Below, in pieces: positions 33,186-41,188 of a stretch of DNA of 64,000 nt. The stretch is from a bacterium A37T11 (GTDB lineage: Bacteria > Bacteroidota > Bacteroidia > Sphingobacteriales > Sphingobacteriaceae): contig FOBR01000005.1 in assembly GCA_900109895.1 (NCBI GenBank), positions 124,001 through 188,000 of the forward strand, read 5' to 3'. Position 1 is the stretch's first letter; every line of letters starts with the position of its first letter. Under the pieces are notes generated by a model. The model searched no databases. It was not told where the DNA came from and was given only the letters and a program-made list of their open reading frames with translations. The position numbers were made by a program, and so were the translations under genes.

Positions 33186-33818
33186 TTATAGTAGGAAGTA
33201 AGCTGAGAAAGGAAAAAGTGTAAGAAGAAAATGAAATTTTTTTAAGGTTGGCGCAAATAACAATCCAAGCTTGTTTAATTTATCCCGTAGGATGCGCAGG
33301 GCATTACTCACCTGCTTACGCACGGTGTGTTCCGTGACGTTCAGTTTTTCGGAGATCTCGCGGTAAGAAAGTTCCTCTTTACTGCGCAGCTCAAAAATTT
33401 CGCGCATTTTGGAGGGCAGGTGCTGTATTTCCTCTTCAATAAGGCGTGCCAGCTCTTTATCACGCAGGGCCTGGTCTGGCATGAGGGGTCCGCTGGCTTC
33501 AAAGGCCCCGAGTGATGCCTGATAGTTAGCGCGCACCTTCTGATGGTCCAAACTGTTTAAAATGCGGTTGCGCAGAGTGCCATATAAAAAGGCAGAAAGT
33601 TTGCCATGTACTTCTAACATTTCCCGACGATCCCACAACATGGAAAAGGTATCCTGCAAAATATCCTGGGCTTCGTCTTCATCGTTATGCAACATGCGCA
33701 GGGCGTGACGCAATAATATGGACCAATATCGGTTATAAATTGCTGAAAAAGCAGCTTCATTACCCTGGCTTAGTAAGTAAAGGAGTTGTTCATCACTAAA
33801 AGTATGATATGTAGCCAT
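33186..33818 (-). CDS. ECF-type RNA polymerase sigma factor with hydrophobic tail
   Basis: A 210-residue sigma-70-family protein. Region 2 (about 20-90) contains FSAIYNRYWSILLRHALRM and DEDEAQDILQDTFSMLWDRRE. Region 4 (about 125-180) contains LPSKMREIFELRSKEELSYREIS and TEHTVRKQVSNALRILRDKL. The last 20 residues (FHFLLTLFPFSAYFLL) are hydrophobic. It is the first gene of the sigma-FecR-SusC-SusD series, 33 bases before FecR. A TTG-N20-TAACTTG stretch just upstream (33841-33870, leftward) is a weak promoter candidate with the right spacing but an imperfect -7 box. Confidence 0.92.
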   Translation of the reverse strand: MATYHTFSDEQLLYLLSQGNEAAFSAIYNRYWSILLRHALRMLHNDEDEAQDILQDTFSMLWDRREMLEVHGKLSAFLYGTLRNRILNSLDHQKVRANYQASLGAFEASGPLMPDQALRDKELARLIEEEIQHLPSKMREIFELRSKEELSYREISEKLNVTEHTVRKQVSNALRILRDKLNKLGLLFAPTLKKFHFLLTLFPFSAYFLL

Positions 33819-34453
33819 ATTTAAATCTTAAATATGGGCACAAGTTACTAATTAATTGTAAATATGCCAAGTTAAACAATTTTGCACACCCATTTGCGAA
33901 GCCGGCAGTGACTAATATATAAATGGTGACCACAATTTGTTAGGTAGTGATTATAAAATGGATCTTCTCAATCACCAATACCTTTTTTCTGATTACTTAA
34001 GCGGGATGGATTGCGGTTAGGTTGTAATCAGTGATCATGGATTTCCCGAAAGTGATCACAATTTTACGTTTTGTAACTGACGAAACGGCTGCAGTCATCA
34101 CCCAAAAATTCTCTTCCCTTGAATTAGCGCAAGCTGTCTTTGCAAAGGTTAAAAAAGTGATTGCCTAATTTCCACCCGCAAGCACGCATGTCACCCAGAT
34201 GATCGCATGACCTATTAAGATGATCACTATAGGGAGCAAAGTGATTAATAATTTGCTCAAAACTATCACCGGTTTCTATTCGGTGAAAGAATAATTTAAA
34301 TTGGTAACTACCGGATTCCATTCCTTGATTGCCAGAAAATCCCTGGTTTTTGCTGGCAAGCCTTGCTTGCCAATGCCTTTAGTGCCTGATTGCTGGAATA
34401 GCCTGCTTCTACAACCCATTTTTGCTTCATGTTTAAAAGAAAGGAGTAAAAAA
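33819..34453. other. Intergenic region, 635 bp
   Basis: It lies between the divergent sigma gene and the lysis-like cassette. It holds one possible 43-codon ORF (34037-34168) and a hairpin near 34353-34371 built on GGCAAG/CTTGCC. Several near-repeats of GTGATCA occur (34031, 34053, 34223 area). No other gene is supported. Confidence 0.5.
34037..34168 (+). CDS. Possible 43-residue small protein
   Basis: ATG 34037-34039 to TAA 34166-34168 gives a small basic protein with an amphipathic pattern: PKVITILRFVTDETAAVIT, a short linker, then SLELAQAVFAKVKKVIA. The strand-strand-helix-like alternation of hydrophobic residues looks more protein-like than neighbouring frames. There is no convincing ribosome-binding site or promoter, and no family is recognised. 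Confidence 0.3.
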   Translation: MDFPKVITILRFVTDETAAVITQKFSSLELAQAVFAKVKKVIA

Positions 34454-34864
34454 ATGCAAAAAAAATGGAAGTCCGCTTATGGCGGAGAACAAGTGGATGA
34501 TGAAATCCCGGTGGTGAGGTTGAAAAACGTACCCCTAAGTTTTTGGCGCTGGCCGGGTTGGACAGAGGTCATCGCGGTAGGGCAGGTGCTACTGTTAGTC
34601 GGGGTATTCATCTACAGCGGGCCAATCTTACGTTGGTTCGACCCAACGGTTGGCGTCTTGGATGCAGGAATTATAAGCAATTGGCTCATGTCCATCGTGC
34701 TGGTCGATTCCTTTGTGGTGTCCGGGTGGCTGCTTATGAGGTTGGTAAGCAAAGTGATTAACTTTAAAAATAATAGCTCATCATGTTTGGAAGAAAAAAT
34801 GATGCTGGGATCTTTCTGGGGATTGGTCTGGATATTTGTGTTTGTTTTTTGGGTTTTGCTTTAA
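34454..34864 (+). CDS. Small three-TM membrane protein (holin-like)
   Basis: A 136-residue protein starting at ATG 34454, preceded by the ribosome-binding-site-like AAAGGAGT. An N-terminal charged region (about 1-32) is followed by three predicted membrane helices at about 38-58, 72-98 and 116-136. The last 82 bases overlap the start of the CHAP-hydrolase gene in another frame, as holin and endolysin genes often do. Size, topology and position suggest a holin. The sequence itself is not one I recognise, so this is inference. Confidence 0.7.
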   Translation: MQKKWKSAYGGEQVDDEIPVVRLKNVPLSFWRWPGWTEVIAVGQVLLLVGVFIYSGPILRWFDPTVGVLDAGIISNWLMSIVLVDSFVVSGWLLMRLVSKVINFKNNSSSCLEEKMMLGSFWGLVWIFVFVFWVLL

Positions 34865-35454
34865 AACAAGCCAGGGTTCCTAAAAAAGCCGTCATTCCGC
34901 TAGCTTCGAGCGCTTCCTTAAAAGTCGGGACAGACAAGATTGCCATCAGACAGAAACTGCAGCAAATCTTCACCGCCGAGATCGGTGTGCAAGAGGCGAC
35001 CGGTAAGAACGATGGCCCGCGAATACAGGAATACCTGCATGCAGTAGGCCTGAAGGGCAACTACTCGTATTGCGCTTCCTTTGTAGCGTGGACGTTTCAA
35101 CAAGCTGGTCTGAACGGACCGAGAACGGGATGGAGCCCGGCACTGTTCCCTCAGAAAAGGGTGATTTGGGAACGAATACAACAAAAACCGGTAGGCACTA
35201 GTAAGGGACTTATCACGTATAACTTACAACGTACAACTCCCTTATCCGGTGATGTTTTCGGTATCTATTTTTCTGAACTTAAACGTATCGGCCATTGCGG
35301 TTTCGTAGAAGCGTGGGATGTAACGTGGTGCACGACAGTCGAAGCCAACACTGCTAATCCGATCCGTGCCGGCCCATTTTCCGAAGGAGTCTATCGAAAA
35401 AAAAGACTCGTCAAAACAATTTACAAGGTTGCCGACTGGGTGACCTCAAAATAA
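34783..35454 (+). CDS. CHAP-domain peptidoglycan hydrolase with N-terminal anchor
   Basis: A 223-residue protein. An N-terminal hydrophobic stretch (about residues 8-27, AGIFLGIGLDICVCFLGFAL) could be a signal-anchor. The CHAP amidase/endopeptidase fold follows: catalytic Cys in YSYCASFVAWTFQQAGL, a GDVFGIYF strand, His in RIGHCGFVEAW, and the polar third residue in TVEANT. It is expected to cut peptidoglycan in the periplasm. The segment LITYNLQRTTPLS (35208-35245) looks like a translated dispersed repeat before the catalytic GDVFG strand. It overlaps the holin-like gene, and a fibronectin-III protein gene follows after 31 bases. Confidence 0.85.
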   Translation: MFGRKNDAGIFLGIGLDICVCFLGFALKQARVPKKAVIPLASSASLKVGTDKIAIRQKLQQIFTAEIGVQEATGKNDGPRIQEYLHAVGLKGNYSYCASFVAWTFQQAGLNGPRTGWSPALFPQKRVIWERIQQKPVGTSKGLITYNLQRTTPLSGDVFGIYFSELKRIGHCGFVEAWDVTWCTTVEANTANPIRAGPFSEGVYRKKRLVKTIYKVADWVTSK

Positions 35455-35485
35455 GGATAAGCACAACTACACAATATCAAATAAA

Positions 35486-36121
35486 ATGAGAAAAAATAAA
35501 GTATTACTGTACTACGGGTACATGAAAGATGATGAGCTGGCTACGTTGTCAGGCTCAGTGAATGCAGCGATGACGGCTGCGGCAACAATATTCACCGAAC
35601 CAAAGCCCACGCTGGAGGAATTCGGCGCACTGGTAACCGATTTCAGGACCAAACTACAGGATGCCAGGCCAGGAGGCAGTACGCTGCAAAACAGCCTGAA
35701 GGACGATGCGCGGGATATCTTGCTGGAATCCATGAAGCAGCTGGCCTTTTACGTCAATACCGTTGCCGACGGAGACATGACGACCTTACTAAGTTCAGGA
35801 TTTATCCTGGTAACGCAGCCAAAGTCCAAAAAAGTACCTGGTGTGGTAATTGGGTTGAAGCTGCGCGATGGCTTACAGAGTGGCCAGATGAAGGTAGATT
35901 TTGAACCGGTGGCCGGAGCCACTGATTACATCTACGCATTGAGCAGCAGCCTGGGAGAAGATGGCATGTCGGTGTGGGAGCATGAGTACAGTACGTCCAG
36001 TTCTCGTGGCAACGTGATCGGATCGCTCTTCCCCGGCACGGTATACCGCGTACGGGCCAGGGCCCGCAACAACCGCGGCCTGGGAGACTGGAGTGAAGTA
36101 GTCTCTTTAATGGTTAGGTAA
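35486..36121 (+). CDS. Fibronectin type III domain protein
   Basis: A 211-residue protein without a signal peptide. The N-terminal half (about 1-105) is mainly helical (DDELATLSGSVNAAMTAAA; DDARDILLESMKQLAFYV). The C-terminal half (about 112-211) is one fibronectin-III domain ending TVYRVRARARNNRGLGDWSEVVSL. Proteins of this architecture and length are common in Bacteroidota and have no known role. The fn3 fold suggests binding to another protein or a polymer. It lies between the CHAP hydrolase and the spanin-like lipoprotein. Confidence 0.8.
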   Translation: MRKNKVLLYYGYMKDDELATLSGSVNAAMTAAATIFTEPKPTLEEFGALVTDFRTKLQDARPGGSTLQNSLKDDARDILLESMKQLAFYVNTVADGDMTTLLSSGFILVTQPKSKKVPGVVIGLKLRDGLQSGQMKVDFEPVAGATDYIYALSSSLGEDGMSVWEHEYSTSSSRGNVIGSLFPGTVYRVRARARNNRGLGDWSEVVSLMVR

Positions 36122-36126
36122 TTAAG

Positions 36127-36198
36127 TTTAAAATGGGGCTTTGGGGATGGTATCCTTGGCTGCGCAGCAGGCTCGGCACCAGACCGGAAGTTCCATTT
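36127..36198. repeat. Copy B of a TTTAAAATGG-type dispersed repeat
   Basis: It shares TTTAAAATGG, GCTTTGGG, CCTTGGCTGCG and AGCAGGCT with the segment at 22030-22072. The ends AAAATGG and CCATTTT (36193 area) are inverted, and GCTGCGCAGC in the middle is a palindrome, so the element can fold. It lies between the fn3 and lipoprotein genes. Confidence 0.6.
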
Positions 36199-36223
36199 TA
36201 GAAATGAACCAAAAAATAATTAA

Positions 36224-36724
36224 ATGAACAAAATCATGAAACACATAATAACCCTTATAGGACTCCTTTTAACAATGTCTTGCTCGGTTTTTAAACACAA
36301 GATTGAAAACAACAGTAGCCGTACCCACCTAACGGTGCACAGTGTACAACGAAAAGACAGTTTACAGATAACAGCGCAAACCCAGCATATCAGGTACCTG
36401 TCTGATGATCAGCTGGAGATCACCGAAATAGTCCCGGAAGGAACATTTAGCTATCATCCCGATTCTGGTTTTCAGGGAGAAGCCTTCAGCGTGCACATAT
36501 ATCGCCAGCATCAGCAGCGAACCATTGACCGGGATACTACAACCTTAAGTAATACAGGCACCCGTTTAAAAAGCAAGGTGGATAGCACGGTTCAGACAGA
36601 AACCCATCATCAGTTGGAAGAAACAAAGAAATCAAAACCCATTAGCATTTGGGGCTACCTGGGTGTGGCTGTGATGTTAGGGCTGATTTATTTTTATTTT
36701 TATGGCCTTAAAAAAGGGAGTTAA
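36224..36724 (+). CDS. Lipoprotein with C-terminal membrane helix (unimolecular spanin-like)
   Basis: A 166-residue protein with N-terminal lipobox TMSC (Cys20; an internal ATG at 36236 gives a shorter signal peptide). The polar periplasmic part is about 120 residues, rich in His/Gln/Thr. One strong C-terminal membrane helix (about 143-162, GYLGVAVMLGLIYFYFYGL) is followed by KKGS. Lipid anchor in the outer membrane plus a helix in the inner membrane is the layout of unimolecular spanins, which fuse the two membranes at the end of phage lysis. Gene order after a holin-like and a hydrolase gene supports this. No sequence homology is claimed. Confidence 0.65.
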   Translation: MNKIMKHIITLIGLLLTMSCSVFKHKIENNSSRTHLTVHSVQRKDSLQITAQTQHIRYLSDDQLEITEIVPEGTFSYHPDSGFQGEAFSVHIYRQHQQRTIDRDTTTLSNTGTRLKSKVDSTVQTETHHQLEETKKSKPISIWGYLGVAVMLGLIYFYFYGLKKGS

Positions 36725-36726
36725 TT

Positions 36727-36828
36727 CTAGGAGCTGGATTCTGACCAGGCTGATCGTGGCCCGGGTCTTCATTTTGTTCCAGACCCTAATCGCCACTCCT
36801 CAGCCCGGCCAGAATCAAGTAATAAGAG
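36727..36828. repeat. 102-bp direct repeat, copy 1, with nested hairpin
   Basis: It is almost identical to 37868-37969 (differences at the fifth base, one loop base and near the right end). Bases 36737-36816 form a nested imperfect hairpin: GATTCTG, GGCTG, GTGGC and GGGTCT on the left pair in order with AGACCC, GCCAC, CAGCC and CAGAATC on the right. Small internal loops separate the paired blocks and there is a 12-base end loop. The repeat begins two bases after the lipoprotein stop and ends 7 bases before the end of the nuclease gene. Confidence 0.9.
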
Positions 36829-36835
36829 TCAAATA

Positions 36836-37792
36836 TTACCCGATTTCTTCCGGATTTAAACCCGTATAGGCAGCAACCTTTTGTAGGGGCTCTCCGGCTT
36901 TCAGCAGGATTTGGGCTATTTGATGTAAGGTGACTTCGGCAATGTCTAATACATCATCCACGGTAAGGCCTTTTTGGTAAGATTTTAAAACAATACTTGA
37001 TGTTTTTTCTACTTTCCCTTCTTCCCGTCCAATTTCCTTCCCTTTAATAATCCCGTTGTCTTCTCCAGTTATATATGCTGTTTCATATTCACTTTCTGAA
37101 ATACGCCAGTAATGAAGAAATTGTTCAAATTCCCTTCGTTCTTGATCGCTTAGTTTTAATATGTTCAGCTCTTCTTTGGCTTTTTGGATGCCCTTTGCGC
37201 TAAACTCGTCTTTGACCTCGCTGTTTTTCAGAAAGTAGATCCATTCATCCAGTGTGTCCTTGGCCACATCGTCAAAGTTGTTTACTTTGATGATGTAATA
37301 TTCTGGGAAGATGTTGTTGGTTTCTTCAACTTTATATAGCTCTTTTTGCTTTTGGGTAAGCTCTAGTTGCTGGCCATTGTGCAGACCTCTGAATATCGTG
37401 CCTCCTTTATAGACGTAATCATCCCCGTGCCCCAAGTCAAAATAAAGGATGTTGATGGAGATAATACGTTTGATGACCCCATAGCGCTCTCCCTGGTCTA
37501 TATCTTGTTTGACGATGCTGGAAGTAGCATAAAGCATCCGTTGGAAGTAATCAAACTCGCTGTTCTGCTGTATTTCAATGATGATATACTCGCCTTTGGT
37601 ATTTTTGACCAAAATGTCAACCCGGTTTTGCTTTCCAGTGGGGGTGTCTTTATTGCTCTCGCTTTCCAGCACCTCCTGTATCTTAATATCTTCCTTTAAT
37701 AGCTCAGACAGGAACCCTTCCAGGATCACAAAATTGGCCTTGTTGCGCAGTAAACGCTTAATGGCCCAGTCAAAACGTACTAAATTACCCAT
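36836..37792 (-). CDS. Rpn/PDDEXK-family nuclease (recombination-promoting nuclease, putative transposase type)
   Basis: A 318-residue protein of the PD-(D/E)XK family that includes RpnA. The active-site core is visible: D59 in NRVDILVKN and E73-I-Q75 in YIIIEIQQ. The N-terminal FDWAIKRLLRNKANF segment is the family hallmark. The C-terminal third is helical and repetitive (EIGREEGKVEK; IAQILLKAGEP). RpnA-type enzymes cut DNA and stimulate RecA-independent recombination; some are called putative transposases. The gene is bracketed by two 102-bp hairpin repeats. Codon use is AT-rich compared with the prp genes to its right. Its TATCTTTG (37811-37818, leftward) lacks a good -33 box. Confidence 0.9.
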   Translation of the reverse strand: MGNLVRFDWAIKRLLRNKANFVILEGFLSELLKEDIKIQEVLESESNKDTPTGKQNRVDILVKNTKGEYIIIEIQQNSEFDYFQRMLYATSSIVKQDIDQGERYGVIKRIISINILYFDLGHGDDYVYKGGTIFRGLHNGQQLELTQKQKELYKVEETNNIFPEYYIIKVNNFDDVAKDTLDEWIYFLKNSEVKDEFSAKGIQKAKEELNILKLSDQERREFEQFLHYWRISESEYETAYITGEDNGIIKGKEIGREEGKVEKTSSIVLKSYQKGLTVDDVLDIAEVTLHQIAQILLKAGEPLQKVAAYTGLNPEEIG

Positions 37793-37867
37793 ATCAATAA
37801 ACTATACAGGCAAAGATAAGGAATTCGGGTGAATAGAATGAATAGATGGCATTCAATATATTGCTGA

Positions 37868-37969
37868 CTAGGGGCTGGATTCTGACCAGGCTGATCGTGG
37901 CCCGGGTCTTCACTTTGTTCCAGACCCTAATCGCCACTCCTCAGCCCGGCCAGAATCAAGTAATAATAG
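37868..37969. repeat. 102-bp direct repeat, copy 2, with nested hairpin
   Basis: Same orientation as copy 1, 1141 bases to its right and 76 bases upstream of the nuclease start codon. The nested hairpin is fully conserved. The one internal difference (T in copy 1, C in copy 2) falls in the end loop, as expected if the folded form is what matters. Confidence 0.9.
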
Positions 37970-38017
37970 CTCAAACGCTTTATTATTTTGTGGTGACTAA
38001 CTCGGACACAAAAAGTA

Positions 38018-39145
38018 TTACCGCTGGCCTATCGGCACAAAATCCCGGTTTTCCGGGCCGGTATAATTGGCGCTGGGGCGGATGATCTTGCCGTCCTGCC
38101 GTTGCTCTAACACATGGGCGCTCCAGCCTGTGACACGGGCCAGGACAAACAGCGGCGTAAAGAACAAGGTAGGCACCCCCATTAGGTGATAAGAAACGGC
38201 CGAAAACCAATCCAGGTTTGGAAACATCTTTTTTTCGTTCCACATCACCGTTTCCAGGCGTTCAGCAATGTCGAAGAGTTGCAAGTCGCCCGTTTCTTCA
38301 GCCAAATCCCGCGCCACCTGCTTAATCACCACATTGCGCGGGTCAGAAACGGTATAAACCGGGTGGCCAAAACCAATAATAACTTCCTTTTTTTCCAGGC
38401 GCTGGCGAATGTCGGCCTCGGCTTCGTCAGGCGAAGCATACCGGCTCTGGATGTCAAAAGCTACCTCATTGGCACCGCCGTGTTTCGGGCCGCGCAGGGC
38501 ACCGATGGCCCCGGTAATGGCCGAATATATGTCAGACCCTGTACCGGCAATGATCCGGGCGGCAAAGGTGGAAGCATTAAATTCGTGCTCTGCATAGAGG
38601 TTAAGCGATACCTGCATGGCCTCTACCCAGGAAGCTTTCGGCACGCGCCCGTGCAGCAGGTGCAAAAAATGCCCGCCGATGGTTTCATCATCTGTTTCCA
38701 CCTCAATGCGGCGGCCGTGCTGGGTATAATGGTACCAATATAGCAGCGCCGAGGCATAGGAGGCAAGCAATTTATCGGCTATATCCCTTGCCGGGGGTAC
38801 CAAATGATCCTCCCGTTCAGGAAAGATGGTACCCAATACCGAAGTATAGGTGCGCAGCACGTCCATCGGGTGGGTAGCGGCCGGAAGCTGTTCCAATACG
38901 TTCCGGGCAACGAGCGGTAAGCCGCGCAATGACCGCAGTTTATGCACATAGGCTGCCAATTGGGTTTTGCCGGGCAATTCACCGTAGATCAACAGGTAGG
39001 CCACCTCCTCGAATGTGGCTACATTGGCCAGGTCTAATATGTCATAACCCCGGTAGTGCAGGTCATTTCCGCTTTTGCCTACCGTGCATAGTGCGGTATT
39101 ACCAGCTGGTACCCCGGATAGAGCTACTGATTTTTTACTCATCAT
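38018..39145 (-). CDS. prpC: 2-Methylcitrate synthase / citrate synthase family
   Basis: A 375-residue citrate-synthase-fold enzyme that condenses propionyl-CoA with oxaloacetate to 2-methylcitrate. Motifs: LHYRGYDI near the start, catalytic His in GPKHGGANE, His in GFGHPVY, and the aspartate region NLDWFSA. The tail [17 protein letters not shown] is typical of PrpC. It starts at ATG 39143-39145 or the adjacent ATG 39140-39142. It lies 5 bases after the prpB stop, so the two form an operon. The neighbour decides the methylcitrate rather than citrate assignment. Confidence 0.9.
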   Translation of the reverse strand: MMSKKSVALSGVPAGNTALCTVGKSGNDLHYRGYDILDLANVATFEEVAYLLIYGELPGKTQLAAYVHKLRSLRGLPLVARNVLEQLPAATHPMDVLRTYTSVLGTIFPEREDHLVPPARDIADKLLASYASALLYWYHYTQHGRRIEVETDDETIGGHFLHLLHGRVPKASWVEAMQVSLNLYAEHEFNASTFAARIIAGTGSDIYSAITGAIGALRGPKHGGANEVAFDIQSRYASPDEAEADIRQRLEKKEVIIGFGHPVYTVSDPRNVVIKQVARDLAEETGDLQLFDIAERLETVMWNEKKMFPNLDWFSAVSYHLMGVPTLFFTPLFVLARVTGWSAHVLEQRQDGKIIRPSANYTGPENRDFVPIGQR

Positions 39146-39150
39146 TTCCC

Positions 39151-40041
39151 TTATTTTTGCTGCGCGAAGATCGTGTCCAGCTTCTGTTCGTAATCATAAT
39201 AGCCAATGCTTTCATAAAGTTCCTGCCGGGTTTGCATCGTATCAAGCACCTGTTGCTGCGTGCCATCCTGCCGTATATGCTTAAACACGTTTACGGCAGC
39301 CTTGTTTGCTGCGCGGAAAGCCGAGAGGGGGTACAGCACGATGGATACCCCGGCAGCACGAAGCTCGTCCACCGTCCATATCGGCGTCAACCCAAATTCA
39401 GTGATGTTTGCCAGGATGGGCAGGCCTGAGGCATCGGCAAATGCCTTGTACTGGGACAGTTCATTCACGGCCTCTGCAAAAATAAAGTCGGCCCCTGCGG
39501 CCGCATAAGCCGCTGCGCGATCCAGGGTTTTAGCCAATCCTTCCACAGCCAGCGCATCGGTACGGGCACCGATGACAAACCCTTCGTCCGTGCGTGCATC
39601 CACCGCGGCCTTGATGCGGTCTACCATCTCTGCGCTGCTCACCACTTCCTTATTAGGCCGGTGGCCACAACGCTTGGCACCCATTTGGTCCTCTATATGC
39701 AGGGCTGCTGCACCAGCTTTAATAAGCGATTTAACCGTCCGGGCAATGTTAAAGGCCGAGGATCCGAAACCGGTGTCTACATCCACCAGCAAAGGCGTAG
39801 CGCACACGTTGGTGATGCGGTTAATGTCGATGAGCACATCTTCCAAGGTGGTGATGCCCAGGTCAGGAATACCCAATGAACCAGCTGCCACACCACCGCC
39901 GGATAAATAGATGGCATTAAAGCCCTCCTGAGAGGCTAACAAGGCATGGTTGGCGTTTATGGTACCGATCACCTGCAGCGGTTTCTCGTTTTGCATCGCC
40001 TGTCTAAACCGTGCACCCGGCGACCCTGATTGGTTGTTCAT
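39151..40041 (-). CDS. prpB: Methylisocitrate lyase
   Basis: A 296-residue member of the isocitrate lyase/PEP mutase superfamily. It cleaves 2-methylisocitrate to pyruvate and succinate in the methylcitrate cycle. Motifs: [16 protein letters not shown], the metal-binding DVDTGFG, and the catalytic loop KRCGH followed by RPNKEVV. The segment ARTDA matches the family. It is first in the operon with prpC. The dehydratase genes prpD or acnD are not in the 40-kb flanks seen here, so they must be elsewhere. Confidence 0.93.
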   Translation of the reverse strand: MNNQSGSPGARFRQAMQNEKPLQVIGTINANHALLASQEGFNAIYLSGGGVAAGSLGIPDLGITTLEDVLIDINRITNVCATPLLVDVDTGFGSSAFNIARTVKSLIKAGAAALHIEDQMGAKRCGHRPNKEVVSSAEMVDRIKAAVDARTDEGFVIGARTDALAVEGLAKTLDRAAAYAAAGADFIFAEAVNELSQYKAFADASGLPILANITEFGLTPIWTVDELRAAGVSIVLYPLSAFRAANKAAVNVFKHIRQDGTQQQVLDTMQTRQELYESIGYYDYEQKLDTIFAQQK

Positions 40042-40164
40042 AAAAAATTTGATCTAATGGTTTGGGGTAAAATTAGGGAAATATTCTCTTTTTAAAGGAC
40101 TTTTTAGGATTATTGTTTAGTTTTGCTTTTTGAAGGCTGTAGGCTATAGGTAAGAAAAAAAGAT

Positions 40165-41109
40165 ATGTTAACAAAGCAAGAATTACTCCATAAAATAGGC
40201 ACTTTATTAGAAGAGCTCCAAGAACAATATACCTATTTAAAAGACGAAGATCAGGGTGCAAATGACCTGGATTTTGAGCTTTTTGAAGCTAATGCCAGTT
40301 ATTTTGTGAGCCATGCCAGCTTGTTACAAAAGCTTAGTACTGCTCATTCCATTGATTTTACACCCGCTACCCCGGTTGCCGAAGAAAAAATGGTTGTAGA
40401 AGATGAAAAGGATGAAGCTGAAGAGGAAATAACTTGGGGAGAACCGGAAAAGGAAGATGAAGAAGAATCGGAAGTAGAAGAACCCGAAGAAGAAGAGCCC
40501 GAGACAGCAGTCGTATACCCAGTTCAGGAGCCCGAAGTACAATCTTTTCCGCAAGAGGAGTATGCAATTGCTGAGGAGCCGGAAGAAGAACCTGTAGTAG
40601 AAGAACCTGTAGTAGAAGAACCTGTAGTAGAAGAACCTGTAGTAGAAGAACCTGTAGTAGAAGAACCTGTATTTGAAAAACCAGTTGTAGAAGAACCCAT
40701 TATACAGGAAGTGACTATTGAAGAAAAATATTTTCATATCCCCGACGAACCCGTAGCAAAACCTGCTGTGGTTCCTGAACCAGTCATTCCTGAACCAGTC
40801 ATCCCTGAAGCATCTGAGCGGCCCCTTACCCTAAACGAGCGGTTATCTAACCAGCACCAGCCCACACCGCAACGCATCACCGATCTTAAGTCATCCATTA
40901 GCCTTAATGATAAACTTTTGTTTATCCGCGATCTTTTTAACGGCTACAGCCTGGCCTACAGTGAAGCCATTGAACTCCTTAACCGCTATGACAATTTTGC
41001 CGATGCAGACCGCTTTTTGCAAGTTAATTATGCCCAAAAGAATAATTGGGAAAGCAAACAAGCAAGTGTCGAGAAGCTTTATGCTATCCTCCGAAGAAAA
41101 TTTATTTAG
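40165..41109 (+). CDS. Acidic repeat protein with conserved C-terminal helical domain
   Basis: A 314-residue cytosolic protein. A helical N-terminus (about 1-60) leads into a very acidic middle (about 70-225) with VVEEP units. A conserved-looking helical C-terminus (about 228-314: [38 protein letters not shown]) follows. I have seen similar C-terminal regions in Bacteroidota hypothetical proteins but know no function. Tandem 15-bp repeats at 40591-40665 encode identical VVEEP-type pentads and are prone to change number. Confidence 0.75.
   Translation: MLTKQELLHKIGTLLEELQEQYTYLKDEDQGANDLDFELFEANASYFVSHASLLQKLSTAHSIDFTPATPVAEEKMVVEDEKDEAEEEITWGEPEKEDEEESEVEEPEEEEPETAVVYPVQEPEVQSFPQEEYAIAEEPEEEPVVEEPVVEEPVVEEPVVEEPVVEEPVFEKPVVEEPIIQEVTIEEKYFHIPDEPVAKPAVVPEPVIPEPVIPEASERPLTLNERLSNQHQPTPQRITDLKSSISLNDKLLFIRDLFNGYSLAYSEAIELLNRYDNFADADRFLQVNYAQKNNWESKQASVEKLYAILRRKFI
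40591..40680 (+). repeat. Tandem 15-bp coding repeat
   Basis: Five perfect copies of CCTGTAGTAGAAGAA (40591-40665) are followed by a sixth diverged copy. It keeps the frame and encodes Pro-Val-Val-Glu-Glu units. DNA-level identity, not only protein identity, indicates recent slippage or recombination. Confidence 0.95.
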
Positions 41110-41188
41110 TTTCTTTGGGAAAAAGTGGAGGGATACAAACTGATGAGGCGCCTGCGACGTAAATAGGTTTTTTTCGCTACCTTTATCC

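Noticed and set aside
34124-34321. 65-codon leftward frame in the sigma/lysis gap
   Set aside because: It overlaps the better 43-codon frame and has an irregular composition with no start context.
36727-37969. Integron attC sites flanking a cassette
   Set aside because: The folded 80-base hairpins recall attC, but the RYYYAAC/GTTRRRY core sites are absent and no integrase is present. A different recombination site remains possible.
40591-40680. CRISPR-like tandem array
   Set aside because: Units are adjacent without spacers and lie in frame in a protein gene.
40324-40737. 137-codon Phe/Tyr-rich frame opposite the acidic repeat protein
   Set aside because: It is the complement of GAA/GAT-rich codons and the tandem repeat; such frames arise by composition alone.
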